Shown here in pieces: positions 1 through 8,369 of a stretch of DNA of 64,000 bases (positions within the stretch are counted from its first letter, which is position 1; each line of letters starts with the position of its first letter). Position numbers and translations under genes: made by a program. Source of the stretch: Amycolatopsis bartoniae (GTDB taxonomy: Bacteria > Actinomycetota > Actinomycetes > Mycobacteriales > Pseudonocardiaceae); assembly GCF_014191255.1 (NCBI RefSeq), contig NZ_JACHWH010000001.1, forward strand, positions 1,178,001 to 1,242,000. The letters run 5' to 3'. Below the pieces are notes generated by a model. The model ran no database searches and was not told the origin of the DNA. It saw only the letters and a list, made by a program, of their open reading frames with translations.

Positions 1-592
1 ACAGCCGCTGTTCGCGGCCGGCCACCCAGTGACCTTCTGGGAGTTCATCCCCCGGTGACGTGGCCATGCCGGATGACATCGCCGCGCTCGGGAAGGCTCT
101 GCGCCAGCTGCACCAGCTGCCCTCCCCCACCGAGTTCCACCTTCCGCGGACCGACATCCTGTCTCGGGTCCGGCCGCGCGTGACAGCTTCTCCCGTCTCG
201 GACGACGACAAGGAGCTGCTGTTGCAGCGATGCGAGGAGCTGCAGGAGGCGGTCTCCCAGCTCCAGTTCCCACTGGATGAGTGCGCCATCCACGGCGACG
301 CGCACATCAAGAACATGATGATCAGCGACGCGGTCCCGTTCTCATCGACTTCGAGAACTTCTCCTGGGGACAGCCCGAGTGGGACCTCTCGACGACGGCG
401 ACTGAGTACGTGACCGCCGGATGGTGGACGGACTGGGACGGCTTCCCGACTCTGCGCGCGACCCATGAGATCAAGATGACCACGTGGATCATGCAGAACG
501 CCAACAACTCCCCGGAGATCAAGGCCGAGTTCGAGACCCGGATGCACACCATCCGCACCGGCGAGGCCACGGGCAACTGGCGCGCGTTCTGA
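1..592 (+). pseudogene. Phosphotransferase (APH-like) pseudogene, cut by window edge
   Basis: The reading moves through three frames. Frame 2 from the edge reads PLFAAGHPVTFWEFIPR. Frame 3 from about 60 reads MPDDIAALGKALRQLHQLP up to the catalytic loop HGDAHIKNMM at about 290-318. Frame 2 again from about 330 reads VLIDFENFSWGQPEWDL to the stop at 592. HGD followed by the IDFE metal-binding motif is the signature of the aminoglycoside/choline kinase phosphotransferase family. One extra base near 57 and one missing base near 330-340 explain the shifts. The natural substrate cannot be told; many family members are not resistance enzymes. It may be cargo of the decayed element or a resident gene that decayed beside it. 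Confidence 0.7.
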
Positions 593-596
593 GCGC

Positions 597-1345
597 TCAA
601 GCCGCGGGCGGCAAGGCCAGCTTGGGGTAGCGCGCCTTCAACAGCTGATCGAAGTTCTGGGACAGCTCGCGCTCCGCCTTCACCGACCTCAGCGCCTTAC
701 AAAAGTCGGTCAGGTACCGCAGGTACCGCATCGACTGCAGGCCGTCGGCGAGTTCGACGGCCTCCGTAGCGAGCGCCACGCCCTCGTGTCGCTCGCCGTT
801 GGCGAGCGATCCAGCCGCCGAGACCGTCTGGATGAACGCGCGCGTCCTCGGTGGTGTCAGCACCGGATCAATCGCCTGCGCCGTGAAGTACTTCGCGCGG
901 TGCCCGTCGCCGAGGTCACGGAAGCAGTGCGACCCCTCACCGGCCAACTCCAGCGCGTCGAAGTAACTGACCCATTCCGGGTCCGCCCCGAGGTTCCGGG
1001 TCTCGAACGCTTGTTCCGCGCGGTTCAGCGCTGCAGCAGTGCCGGACTTGTCCGCGAGACTCGCCAGAGCGCGCGCTTCCATCGCCAGGAACATCGCGGA
1101 CACGGTGTTCGTCGCCCGACGGAGCGTTGCGCTCTGGGCTGCTCTCGCAAAACTCACCGCGGGGTGAAGTAGCGCATCGCCACACCGTGGCGCCCGGCGT
1201 CGTACGCGCTCCAGCCGAGCAGCTGAGCGACCTCCGCGGCTGCGCCGAAGATCTCCCGCCGGATGGGCTCGGGGTGGTGTTTCCGCAGCAGCGGCACCAC
1301 CTGGTCGCGGAAGAACTGGATGAGCATTCGCCGCGTGTGGCCGAA
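597..1345 (-). pseudogene. TPR-domain regulator, C-terminal remnant
   Basis: The longest intact piece is 597-1157 on the minus strand (186 aa, helical TPR-like repeats ending KARYPKLALPPAA). Before it, in another frame (about 1154-1345), lies RKHHPEPIRREIFGAAAEVA, followed by LLGWSAYDAGRHGVAMRYF, typical of the TPR part of Streptomyces/Pseudonocardiales XRE-TPR regulators. A frameshift near 1155 separates the two, and the N-terminal helix-turn-helix is missing: the sequence runs straight into the oppositely oriented primase-polymerase remnant. Inference: a deletion between about 1345 and 1400 removed the start. Regulators of this type occur both in integrative elements and as chromosomal genes. 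Confidence 0.6.
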
Positions 1346-1401
1346 CGGCTCACACCGGCCCTGCCACCGCCTGCACCAGCCGCGCCTATTCGGCCGACTG
1401 C

Positions 1402-1676
1402 GCCTCGCCCCCGCTACCTCGACGCCGCCGTTCGCGCGGAGGCAGCGAAGGCCCGCCAGGCGCCCGGGGCCAGCGCAACGCCACTCTCTGCGCCGCCGCC
1501 GTCGCGCTCGGGCACCTCGTGGCCGGAGGCGCACTGTCCGAACAGGACCACGAGGCTGTATTGCTCACCGCCGCCGGACGGCACATCGCGGAAGGCGCCT
1601 ACAGCGAACACCAGGCGCGGCAAACGATCGCCTCCGGCCTCGCGCCGGACACAACCGGCCCCGCCCCATCGCCTGA
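1402..1676 (+). pseudogene. Primase-polymerase, C-terminal remnant
   Basis: Three frames join into one recognisable C-terminal helical domain. Frame 2 (about 1402-1470) reads RYLDAAVRAEAAKARQAPG. Frame 1 (about 1477-1640) reads QRNATLCAAAVALGHLVAGG, then ALSEQDHEAVLLTAAGRHIA and HQARQTIASGL. Frame 3 reads AGHNRPRPIA to the stop at 1676. This is the end of the bifunctional DNA primase/polymerase replication proteins carried by actinomycete integrative elements and prophages. The catalytic N-terminal domain is absent, so the remnant cannot work. At least two single-base shifts are needed besides the large 5' deletion. The assignment rests on family memory of this domain, not on a search. Confidence 0.6.
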
Positions 1677-1919
1677 TCACTCACCCGGGGAGGAGACACC
1701 ACCGTGCCTGTTTCGGTCGCGACGAAGGCGCACATAGCGCCACCAGAAGTACACCGCCCACACGCCAAAGATCAGTGTGAGCAGCCCTTGCGTCCAGCAC
1801 ACCAGACCGTCGGACCACACTGCCCAGAACGTCACCTCACCGGCAGTCCCCACGGTTGTGACCACCGCTCCCGCCAGCGCTACGGGGATCGAATTGGGAT
1901 GTGGTGGCTCTATCGGCAT
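1677..1919 (-). CDS. Small membrane protein
   Basis: An intact minus-strand reading frame sits between the primase-polymerase and ATPase remnants. The likely start at 1919 gives MPIEPPHPNSIPVALAG; an upstream in-frame start at 1955 adds 12 basic residues. Two hydrophobic segments (about residues 8-30 and 35-58: ALAGAVVTTVGTAGEVTFWA and LLTLIFGVWAVYFWWRYV) are followed by an Arg-rich cytoplasmic tail. Small two-helix proteins of this sort occur in actinomycete integrative elements, but I do not recognise a named family. It is the only undamaged gene in the left 4 kb, which may mean it is short enough to have escaped mutation, or that it is not a gene at all. Confidence 0.4.
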   Translation of the reverse strand: MPIEPPHPNSIPVALAGAVVTTVGTAGEVTFWAVWSDGLVCWTQGLLTLIFGVWAVYFWWRYVRLRRDRNRHGGVSSPGE

Positions 1920-1978
1920 GTCGTCGAGCCTCACACGTCGGAATCTTGGTCGCATGCCACCGAACGGAGCAACTGATC

Positions 1979-2914
1979 ATGCCCGCCCCTCGTGCCCTGT
2001 CCTCGGTGCCGGAGCAGCCCGCGCAAGACGCGCTGGACCGACGCCGAACTCATGGCCGTCGACTTCCCCGAGCCGCGGTGGGCCGTGCGACCCCGCGCTC
2101 AACGCCACCGAAGTCGAGCGCGGACCGGGCCTCTACTGCGCGCTGGAGGACACCGGACGGCGCCTGCAGCGTCGACGTCGGCAGATGCTCGCGGCCGGAG
2201 GCCGGGCCACGTCGCTGCTGACGCTGGAGACCGCGTGCCCGACGATGCGCACGGCGGCGAGGCCCTGCTGTGCGAGTGGCTCGACGCCAACCCGCACGCC
2301 CGGCTGGTCATCATCGACACCTTCGCCAAGATGCGCGGCGCCGACCCGCACGGCATGTCCGCCTACGCCGCCGCCGTGCGGTTCAAGACGCTCGCCGACC
2401 ACTACGGCGTGCCGTTCCTGCTCATCCACCACGTGCGCAAGCAGTCCGCCGACGACTTCCAGGACCTCGTGTCCGGCACGAGCGGCCTGACCGGTGCGGG
2501 TGGATGCCACGTTGGTGCTCAAGCGCTCCCGCGGCCAGGCGGACGGCGTGCTGCACGTGACCGGCCGCGACGTCGAAGAAGCCGAGTACGCCATGAGCTT
2601 CGACGCCACCTGCGGCGCCTGGGCCAAGCTCGACGGCCCCGCCGGCGACTACCAGCTGCACGACACCCGCGCCCTCATCGCCCGCTTCGTGCGCGACCAC
2701 CCCGGCAGCAGGCCCACGGCCATCGCCGACGCACTGCAGCTCAAGCCCAACCGTGCGCCAGACCTGCTCGCGCATGGCCAAGGACAGCCAGCTGCACGCC
2801 GCGCCGAACGGCGCCTACTTCCCGCCCGGCGGCAGTGACAGCGACACCACCCCGGAGGCGTCACAGCTGTCACTCCGTCACTCACCCGACCCTGACCAGG
2901 GAGAACACCTGTGA
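1979..2914 (+). pseudogene. RepA-like AAA ATPase pseudogene, P-loop deleted
   Basis: ATG at 1979 opens MPAPRALSSVPEQPAQD. A shift leads to RWTDAELMAVDFPEPRWAV, then comes a gap where the Walker A loop should be, then GPGLYCALEDTGRRLQRRRR (frame 1, about 2125). Next is the Walker B strand ARLVIIDTFAKMRG (about 2299-2340) and FLLIHHVRKQSADDFQDLVS (frame 3). After another shift near 2490 comes DATLVLKRSRGQADGVLHVT (frame 1). A last shift near 2755 leads to the stop at 2912-2914. The order matches the AAA_25/RepA-type DnaB-like ATPases of integrative elements and plasmids. Loss of the P-loop region plus several frameshifts make it non-functional. Confidence 0.65.
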
Positions 2915-2982
2915 CGGCCCGAGTGACACCACACCCGCCCGTCACGCCCGCCCAGCCGACCGCCAGACAAAGGGGGAACGCG

Positions 2983-3102
2983 ATGGACACGCCGCAGCCG
3001 GTGCCCGAACCGGTGCTCTACCGGGTCGAAGAAGCCATGCGGCTGCTCTCGATGAGCTGATCCGTCATCTACGAGCAGATCCGCTCCGGCCGCCTGCTCT
3101 CG
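2983..3102 (+). pseudogene. xis: Excisionase (Xis/HTH_17) with nonsense codon
   Basis: ATG 2983 follows an A/G-rich stretch (agggggaacg) and encodes MDTPQPVPEPVLYRVEEAMR LLSMS; a TGA at 3058-3060 then stops it. The same frame goes on as SVIYEQIRSGRLLSV. This is the MerR-like helix-turn-helix of element excisionases; the expected residue at the stop is Arg or similar, so one CGA-to-TGA change would explain it. The frame then runs without a break into the integrase (VAKRRSKGDGG), so the excisionase C-terminus, the intergenic space and possibly the integrase start codon have been deleted. Confidence 0.65.
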
Positions 3103-3979
3103 GTGGCGAAGCGGCGTAGCAAAGGTGACGGCGGGATCCGTTGGTTCGAAACACGGCAACGATGGATCGCTGAAATCACGGTTGGATACACGGCCTCCGG
3201 CAAGCGAAAGGTCAAGACAGCCACCGCTGGGACCAAGACCTGGGCCGAAGAGAAGCTCAAAGAGCTGATTCGAGACCTTGACGACGGCGTGCCGATCGCA
3301 GACCACGCCTACACCGTTGGCCAAGCTGTCGAAGACTGGATGACCTACGGCCTGAGTGGTCGCGACGAGGACACCATCAAGACCTATCGATACCAGGTGG
3401 ATCGACACATCAACCCGCACATCGGCGCGAGGAAGCTTCGCGAACTGGCCGCCGAAGAGGTCGAGAAGTGGCTAGCCGACCGGGCAACAGTGCTCAGCAC
3501 GAGGACTCTACGAATGCTCCACTCCATACTCAACCGCTCAGTCAAGCGGGCGATGAAGCGCGACAAGGTGAAACGAAACGTGGTGGACCTGTGCGACGTG
3601 CCCGCCGGGCGGGATGGACGCCCCTCGAAAGCGCTCACCTTCGATCAAGCAATCAAGGTGCTGCAAGCGGCCGAGAATGCTGATCGGCGCTCGAACGGAA
3701 GAACTGCGAGCACCGACCTGGGATCACCTCGATTTGAATGGCGACAACAACGCCGTACCGCCGGTTCCACGCTCCATCAGCGTTTGGCGGCTCCGACTCC
3801 ACAGCTTCGTCTCGCTACTGTCGAGCGCCAAGGTCCCGATCGAAGACATCGCACGGCTCGTCGGCCACAACGGCACCGCTGTCACTGAGCTGGTCTACCG
3901 CCACCAGATCCGGCCTGTGATGGAGGAGGGCGCGACCGCGATGGATCGCATCTTCGCCCGGCGGTCCCGCGAGGCGTAG
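3103..3979 (+). pseudogene. int: Tyrosine site-specific integrase, internal deletion
   Basis: Frame 1 gives an N-terminal AP2-like arm-binding region, then the SAM-like core-binding domain (YTVGQAVEDWMTYGLSGRDE to KRNVVDLCDVPAGRDGRPSK). Near 3680 the reading shifts to frame 2: GARTEELRAPTWDHLDLNGD, whose Arg is the first catalytic residue. After SISVWR the sequence jumps to LRLHSFVSLL and then VPIEDIARLVGHNGTAVTEL, VYRHQIRPV with the nucleophile Tyr, ending at 3979. Roughly 100 residues of the catalytic domain, including the usual ELRHSF arginine, are missing. The protein could not recombine DNA. Position next to tRNA-Val suggests that tRNA was its attachment site. Confidence 0.8.
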
Positions 3980-3998
3980 TCAGGCAGATAGTCAGGCA
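3977..3998. repeat. Tandem direct repeat TAGTCAGGCA
   Basis: TAGTCAGGCA occurs at 3977-3986 and again at 3989-3998, a 12-bp period, overlapping the integrase stop codon and lying 60-80 bp from the tRNA 3' end. Short direct repeats at this place are compatible with arm-type integrase or Xis binding sites, but two copies prove little. Confidence 0.4.
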
Positions 3999-4057
3999 TC
4001 CGCCGGAGGGGGTGCCTCCCACCCGGGAGACACCCCCTCCGACCTGCGTAAACACTG

Positions 4058-4129
4058 TGGGCGCAGCAGGGTTCGAACCTGCGACCCCTTGCTTGTAAGG
4101 CAAGTGCTCTTCCGCTGAGCTATGCGCCC
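4058..4129 (-). tRNA. tRNA-Val (UAC anticodon)
   Basis: Read on the minus strand, the acceptor GGGCGCA pairs with TGCGCCC followed by discriminator A. The D-stem is GCTC/GAGC, the anticodon stem CTTGC/GCAAG closes loop CTTACAA (anticodon TAC, Val GUA/GUG), and the T-arm is GCAGG-TTCGAAC-CCTGC. CCA is not encoded. Its 3' end faces the integrase remnant, making the T-arm and acceptor the probable attachment core. The gene itself is intact, as expected when an element restores the tRNA 3' end on insertion. Confidence 0.95.
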
Positions 4130-4170
4130 TTGCCCCGGTGGCGCCCCCAAAGGCACCACCGGGGGAAAGA

Positions 4171-4632
4171 TCACGCCGCCAGTTCGGCGACCGCCTTCTT
4201 CCACGCCGACTGGTCGCGCGGCTCTCCGGGCTGGTTGACCTCCGCGAAGCGCACCACGCCCTCCTTGTCGATCAGGAACGTGCCGCGCAGTGCCAGACCC
4301 GCGTCGGAGTTGAAGACGCCGTACGCCTTCGCCACCTCGCCGTGCGGCCAGAAGTCCGACAGCAGCGGGAACTGGTAGCCCTCCTGCTCGGCCCACGCCT
4401 TGAGCGAGAACGGCGTGTCGACCGACACACCGATCACCTGCACGCGGCCGTCGTAGTCGTCGAACTCGTCCCGCAGCTGGCACAGCTCACCGGTGCAGAT
4501 ACCGCTGAACGCGAACGGGTAGAACACCAGCAGCACCGGCTTCTCACCCTGGAACGACGACAGGCTCACCTGCTGCTTGTTGTAGTCGTTGAGCGTGAAG
4601 TCCGGGGCCTTCGAACCGACCTCGACAGCCAT
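4171..4632 (-). CDS. ahpE: Peroxiredoxin, AhpE type
   Basis: 153 aa with a thioredoxin fold. The peroxidatic motif PFAFSGIC puts the catalytic cysteine at residue 46 (P-x3-S-x2-C), with Cys51 close by. The downstream strand VIGVSVDTPFSLKAWAEQEG and the conserved Arg in ALRGTFLIDKEG complete the peroxiredoxin active site. Known: actinobacterial AhpE is a 1-Cys peroxiredoxin that reduces peroxides, with mycothiol/mycoredoxin as reductant. It lies 52 bp behind the DUF3052 gene in the same direction and is probably co-transcribed with it. Cytosolic; no signal peptide. Confidence 0.9.
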   Translation of the reverse strand: MAVEVGSKAPDFTLNDYNKQQVSLSSFQGEKPVLLVFYPFAFSGICTGELCQLRDEFDDYDGRVQVIGVSVDTPFSLKAWAEQEGYQFPLLSDFWPHGEVAKAYGVFNSDAGLALRGTFLIDKEGVVRFAEVNQPGEPRDQSAWKKAVAELAA

Positions 4633-4684
4633 ACTGGCACACCTCTCCCGTCTCGCCTGACCTCTGCGAGCCCAACCTTACCGG

Positions 4685-5113
4685 TCAGCGCTTCGACTTC
4701 GACTTCGGTGAGACGAGTTTGGTCCCGGCCCAGTTCGGGCCCACGCTGATGTTGGACGTCTGGGCGAGCCCGACCGTCGGCACCGCCTCCGCGATCTCGC
4801 TCGGCTCGACGTGCCCCGGCTGCCCGGTCTTGGGGGTGAGCACCCAGATCACCCCGCTCTCGTCCAGCGGCGATCGGGCGTCCATGATCGCGTCGACCAG
4901 GTCGCCGTCGTCCTCGCGCCACCACAGCAGCACGACGTCGACGACCTCGTCGGCATCCTCGTCGAGGAGCTCGCCGCCGATCTGTTCTTCGACCGCCGCA
5001 CGCAGGTCGTCGTCGACGTCCTCGTCCCAGCCGATCTCCTGAACCACCATGTCCGGCTTGATGCCGAGCCTTTCGGCGACGCTGCGGTTTTCAGCGTCTC
5101 CTGCGGCGACCAC
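4685..5113 (-). CDS. DUF3052 family protein
   Basis: 142 aa starting at GTG 5113 (VVAAGDAENRSVAERLGIKP); GGAGGAG lies a proper distance upstream, while the GTG three codons earlier would overlap that ribosome binding site. The acidic centre (DMVVQEIGWDEDVDDDLRAA, then the Trp/Glu motif VDVVLLWWREDDGDLVDAIM) and PKTGQPGHVEPSEIAEAVPT are typical of the DUF3052 family, found throughout actinobacteria next to ahpE and aceE. It ends in a Lys/Ser-rich tail. The function is not established. The longer upstream frame to 5308 has no supporting features. Confidence 0.85.
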   Translation of the reverse strand: MVAAGDAENRSVAERLGIKPDMVVQEIGWDEDVDDDLRAAVEEQIGGELLDEDADEVVDVVLLWWREDDGDLVDAIMDARSPLDESGVIWVLTPKTGQPGHVEPSEIAEAVPTVGLAQTSNISVGPNWAGTKLVSPKSKSKR

Positions 5114-5331
5114 TGCTTTCACTCCTCCAACTACGACGGGTGACCGGCCGGTCCCGGGCACTCGGATACACGATGGGGCTAGCGAACACGCCCGCGGCGC
5201 GCGGCGCAACCGTCCACACCGGATCTCTCCCAAGTCGTTTCCCACGGTGAGCGGGTCCCAACCGTCCGGGCACCCCTTTTCGACCCGGCATTCGGAGCAC
5301 CCCGGCACCCCGTGACCTAGGGTGGAGGGGT

Positions 5332-5357
5332 CGCGCGCGCGTGCGCGCGTGCGCGCA
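5332..5357. other. Alternating CG/TG tract upstream of aceE
   Basis: Twenty-six bases alternate strictly between pyrimidine and purine (CG and TG/CA steps only), a composition known to favour left-handed Z-DNA under negative supercoiling. It lies about 145 bp upstream of the aceE start, between the divergent DUF3052 and aceE genes. Any effect on their promoters is inference. Confidence 0.5.
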
Positions 5358-5441
5358 GTATGAGAATTCGTTCACGGCACCGGCAAACGTTACCGCCCAG
5401 TAGCGATGACGGAGGCCCCGAAAAAGACGACGATGTCAGCA

Positions 5442-5467
5442 GGGACCCGCCTTGCCCGGCGGGCCCC
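5442..5467 (+). promoter_or_regulatory. Leader hairpin before aceE
   Basis: GGGACCCGCC and GGCGGGCCCC form a 10-bp stem (one A-C mismatch) with loop TTGCCC, ending about 33 bp before the aceE start codon and upstream of its ribosome binding site. No T-run follows, so it is not a clear terminator; it could stabilise the transcript or act as an operator. Confidence 0.3.
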
Positions 5468-5500
5468 TGAACACGAAGTGACAACTGGCGAGGAGATCCC

Positions 5501-8311
5501 TTGGCCCCCCGAAAAGACCAGGCCGCTAGCGCTGGTGCCGGCACCCGGCAGGCGCCGGCACGGGTACGCGTCATCCGTGACGGATTGGCCGCGCACCTGC
5601 CGGACATCGACCCCGAGGAGACCGCCGAATGGCTGGACTCCTTCGACGAGGCGCTGGCCCGTGGCGGACAGCAGCGGGCTCGTTACCTGATGTTGCGGAT
5701 CCTGGAGCGTGCCCGTGAGCGCAACATCGGCGTCCCGCCGCTCACGGCCACCGACTACGTGAACACCATCCCCACCGAGAACGAGCCCTGGTTCCCCGGC
5801 GACGAGGAGATCGAGCGCCGGTACCGGGCCTACATCCGGTGGAACGCCGCGATCATGGTGCACCGGGCGCAGCGGCCCGGCGTCGGCGTCGGCGGGCACA
5901 TCTCCACGTACGCCTCCTCGGCCGCGTTGTACGAGGTCGGCTTCAACCACTTCTTCCGGGGCAAGGACCACTCCGGTGGCGGCGACCAGATCTTCATCCA
6001 GGGCCACGCCTCCCCCGGCATCTACGCGCGCGCCTACCTCGAAGGCCGGCTGTCGGAGCAGCAGCTCGACGGCTTCCGCCAGGAGTACTCGCACGCGGGC
6101 GAGGGCGGCGGCCTGCCGTCGTACCCCCACCCGCGGCTCATGCCGGACTTCTGGGAGTACCCGACGGTCTCCATGGGCCTCGGCCCGATGAACGCGATCT
6201 ACCAGGCGCGCTTGAACCGCTACCTGCGCGACCGCGGCATCAAGGACACCGACGACCAGCACGTGTGGGCGTTCCTCGGCGACGGCGAGATGGACGAGCC
6301 GGAGTCGCGCGGCCTGATCCACGTCGCGGCGGGCGAGGGCCTGGACAACCTGACCTTCGTCATCAACTGCAACCTGCAGCGGCTCGACGGCCCGGTGCGC
6401 GGCAACGGCAAGATCATCCAGGAGCTCGAGGCGTACTTCCGCGGCGCGGGCTGGAACGTGATCAAGGTCATCTGGGGCCGCGAGTGGGACGCGCTGCTGT
6501 CCGCCGACCGCGACGGCGCGCTGGTCAACGTCATGAACACCACGCCGGACGGTGACTACCAGACGTACAAGGCCAACGACGGCGCCTACGTCCGCGAGCA
6601 CTTCTTCGGCCGCGACCCGCGGACGAAGGAGCTGGTCAAGGACCTGTCCGACGCCGACATCTGGAACCTCAAGCGCGGCGGCCACGACTACCGCAAGGTG
6701 TACGCGGCGTACAAGGCCGCGATGGAGCACCACGGCCAGCCGACGGTGATCCTGGCGCACACCATCAAGGGCTACGGCCTCGGCCCGTCCTTCGAGGGCC
6801 GCAACGCCACCCACCAGATGAAGAAGCTCACCCTCGACGACCTGAAGCTGTTCCGCGACGCGCAGCGCATCCCGATCAGCGACAAGGAGCTGGAGGAGAA
6901 CCCGAAGCTCCCGCCGTACTACCACCCGGGCAAGAACTCGCCCGAGATCGAGTACATGGTGGGGCGGCGGCGCGCGCTGGGCGGGTTCCTGCCCGAGCGG
7001 CGCGCCAACCGGGCCAAGGCGCTGGTGCTGCCGGGCGACAAGGTGTACGAGGCCGTCCGCAAGGGCTCGGGCAAGCAGGAGGTCGCCACCACCATGGCGT
7101 TCGTCCGGCTGGTCCGCGAACTGGCCAAGGACAAGGAGATCGGCGCGCGGATCGTGCCGATCATCCCGGACGAGGCCCGCACCTTCGGCCTCGACTCGAT
7201 GTTCCCGACGGCCAAGATCTACAACCCGCACGGCCAGACGTACACCTCCGTGGACGCCAACCTGATGCTGGCGTACAAGGAGTCCGAGCACGGCCAGCTG
7301 CTGCACGAGGGCATCAACGAGGCCGGGTCCACGGCCTCGTTCACCGCGGTCGGCACGTCGTACGCCACGCACGGCGAGCCGATGATCCCGATCTACATCT
7401 TCTACTCGATGTTCGGTTTCCAGCGGACCGGCGACGGGCTGTACGCGGCGGCGGACCAGATGGCGCGCGGCTTCGTGCTGGGCGCCACCGCGGGCCGCAC
7501 CACGCTGACGGGTGAGGGTCTGCAGCACGCCGACGGGCACTCGCTGCTGCTGGCGCACACCAACCCGGCCGTGGTCGCGTACGACCCGGCCTGGTCGTTC
7601 GAGATCGCGCACATCGTGCGGGACGGCCTGCGGCGGATGTACGGCGAGACCGGCCCGGACGGCAACGGCGAGAATGTCTTCTACTACCTGACGATCTACA
7701 ACGAGCCGTACCAGCAGCCGGCCGAGCCGGAGAACCTCGACGTGGACGGGCTGCTCAAGGGCCTGTACCGCTACGCCGAGGCGCCCGCGGGCGACGGGCC
7801 GCAGGCCCAGATCCTGGTGTCCGGCGTGACGATGCCGGACGCGCTCAAGGCGCAGCGCCTGCTCGCCGAGGAGTGGGGCGTGCGGGCCGCGGTGTGGTCG
7901 GCCACGTCGTGGTCGGAGCTGCGCCGCGAGGCCGTCGAGGTCGACCGCGACAACCTGCTGCACCCGGCGGACGAGCCGCGCGTGCCGTACGTCACGCAGG
8001 CCCTGCAGGACGCGGCGGGCCCGATCGTGGCGGTGTCGGACTGGATGCGGGCGGTGCCGGACCTGATCCGCCCGTGGGTGCCGAACGACATGATCACGCT
8101 GGGCACCGACGGGTTCGGCTTCTCCGACACCCGGCCCGCGGCGCGGCGCCACTTCCTGGTGGACGCCGAGTCGATCGTGGTCGCCACCCTGGGCGGGCTC
8201 GCCCGCCGCGGCGAGGTCGACCAGGCGAAGGTGGTGGAGGCGACGCGCAAGTACCGCCTGCACGACGTCTCGGCGGCGGGGCCGCAGCTGTCCGACTCCG
8301 GCAACGCGTGA
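5501..8311 (+). CDS. aceE: Pyruvate dehydrogenase E1 (homodimeric)
   Basis: 936 aa, close to the usual 890-940 aa of AceE. It decarboxylates pyruvate with thiamine diphosphate and passes the acetyl group to lipoyl-E2. Start is TTG 5501, placed by GAGGAG eight bases upstream. Visible: the N-terminal [20 protein letters not shown] with substrate/ThDP histidines; the ThDP-Mg motif [20 protein letters not shown] ending in LTFVINCN (about residues 255-290); and central and C-terminal transketolase-like domains ([20 protein letters not shown]). E3 (lpd) is at 49183-50580; E2 is not in the window. A perfect 17-bp hairpin follows the stop, so it is probably a single-gene transcript. Confidence 0.97.
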   Translation: MAPRKDQAASAGAGTRQAPARVRVIRDGLAAHLPDIDPEETAEWLDSFDEALARGGQQRARYLMLRILERARERNIGVPPLTATDYVNTIPTENEPWFPGDEEIERRYRAYIRWNAAIMVHRAQRPGVGVGGHISTYASSAALYEVGFNHFFRGKDHSGGGDQIFIQGHASPGIYARAYLEGRLSEQQLDGFRQEYSHAGEGGGLPSYPHPRLMPDFWEYPTVSMGLGPMNAIYQARLNRYLRDRGIKDTDDQHVWAFLGDGEMDEPESRGLIHVAAGEGLDNLTFVINCNLQRLDGPVRGNGKIIQELEAYFRGAGWNVIKVIWGREWDALLSADRDGALVNVMNTTPDGDYQTYKANDGAYVREHFFGRDPRTKELVKDLSDADIWNLKRGGHDYRKVYAAYKAAMEHHGQPTVILAHTIKGYGLGPSFEGRNATHQMKKLTLDDLKLFRDAQRIPISDKELEENPKLPPYYHPGKNSPEIEYMVGRRRALGGFLPERRANRAKALVLPGDKVYEAVRKGSGKQEVATTMAFVRLVRELAKDKEIGARIVPIIPDEARTFGLDSMFPTAKIYNPHGQTYTSVDANLMLAYKESEHGQLLHEGINEAGSTASFTAVGTSYATHGEPMIPIYIFYSMFGFQRTGDGLYAAADQMARGFVLGATAGRTTLTGEGLQHADGHSLLLAHTNPAVVAYDPAWSFEIAHIVRDGLRRMYGETGPDGNGENVFYYLTIYNEPYQQPAEPENLDVDGLLKGLYRYAEAPAGDGPQAQILVSGVTMPDALKAQRLLAEEWGVRAAVWSATSWSELRREAVEVDRDNLLHPADEPRVPYVTQALQDAAGPIVAVSDWMRAVPDLIRPWVPNDMITLGTDGFGFSDTRPAARRHFLVDAESIVVATLGGLARRGEVDQAKVVEATRKYRLHDVSAAGPQLSDSGNA

Positions 8312-8313
8312 CC

Positions 8314-8351
8314 AGTGGGCGGGCATCCGGTTCCCCGGATGCCCGCCCACT
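8314..8351 (+). terminator. Terminator-like hairpin after aceE
   Basis: Two perfect 17-base arms (8314-8330 and 8335-8351; left arm AGTGGGCGGGCATCCGG) around the loop TTCC, starting three bases after the aceE stop. It is followed by CTTTCG rather than a long T-run, as is usual for high-GC actinobacteria. It should uncouple aceE from the downstream lldD-like gene. Confidence 0.85.
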
Positions 8352-8369
8352 CTTTCGAGGGGAAGTGAC

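Larger units (their letters stand above)
1..4058. mobile_element. Remnant of an integrative element at tRNA-Val
   Basis: Seen: a run of damaged genes whose order matches actinomycete integrative elements of the pSAM2/AICE kind: TPR regulator, primase-polymerase C-terminus, RepA-like ATPase, excisionase, integrase, with the integrase 3' end about 80 bp from the 3' end of a tRNA gene. Known: such elements insert into tRNA 3' ends and keep int next to one attachment site. Inferred: the element entered the tRNA-Val and then decayed through frameshifts, a nonsense codon and deletions. I found no second copy of the tRNA 3' end in 1-4058, so the far attachment site is outside the window or lost. The left limit is unknown. 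Confidence 0.75.

Noticed and set aside
1..4000. Explaining all left-end frameshifts as sequencing errors
   Set aside because: Besides single-base shifts there is a nonsense codon and at least three larger deletions, and the next 60 kb show almost no such damage; errors remain possible for single positions.
1..4057. A second copy of the tRNA-Val 3' end as attL
   Set aside because: I could not find the T-arm/acceptor sequence again in this stretch; it may lie left of the window.
5406..5690. Possible upstream leader peptide of aceE (ATG 5406)
   Set aside because: It runs far into aceE in another frame, has no ribosome binding site of note and no regulatory codon run.
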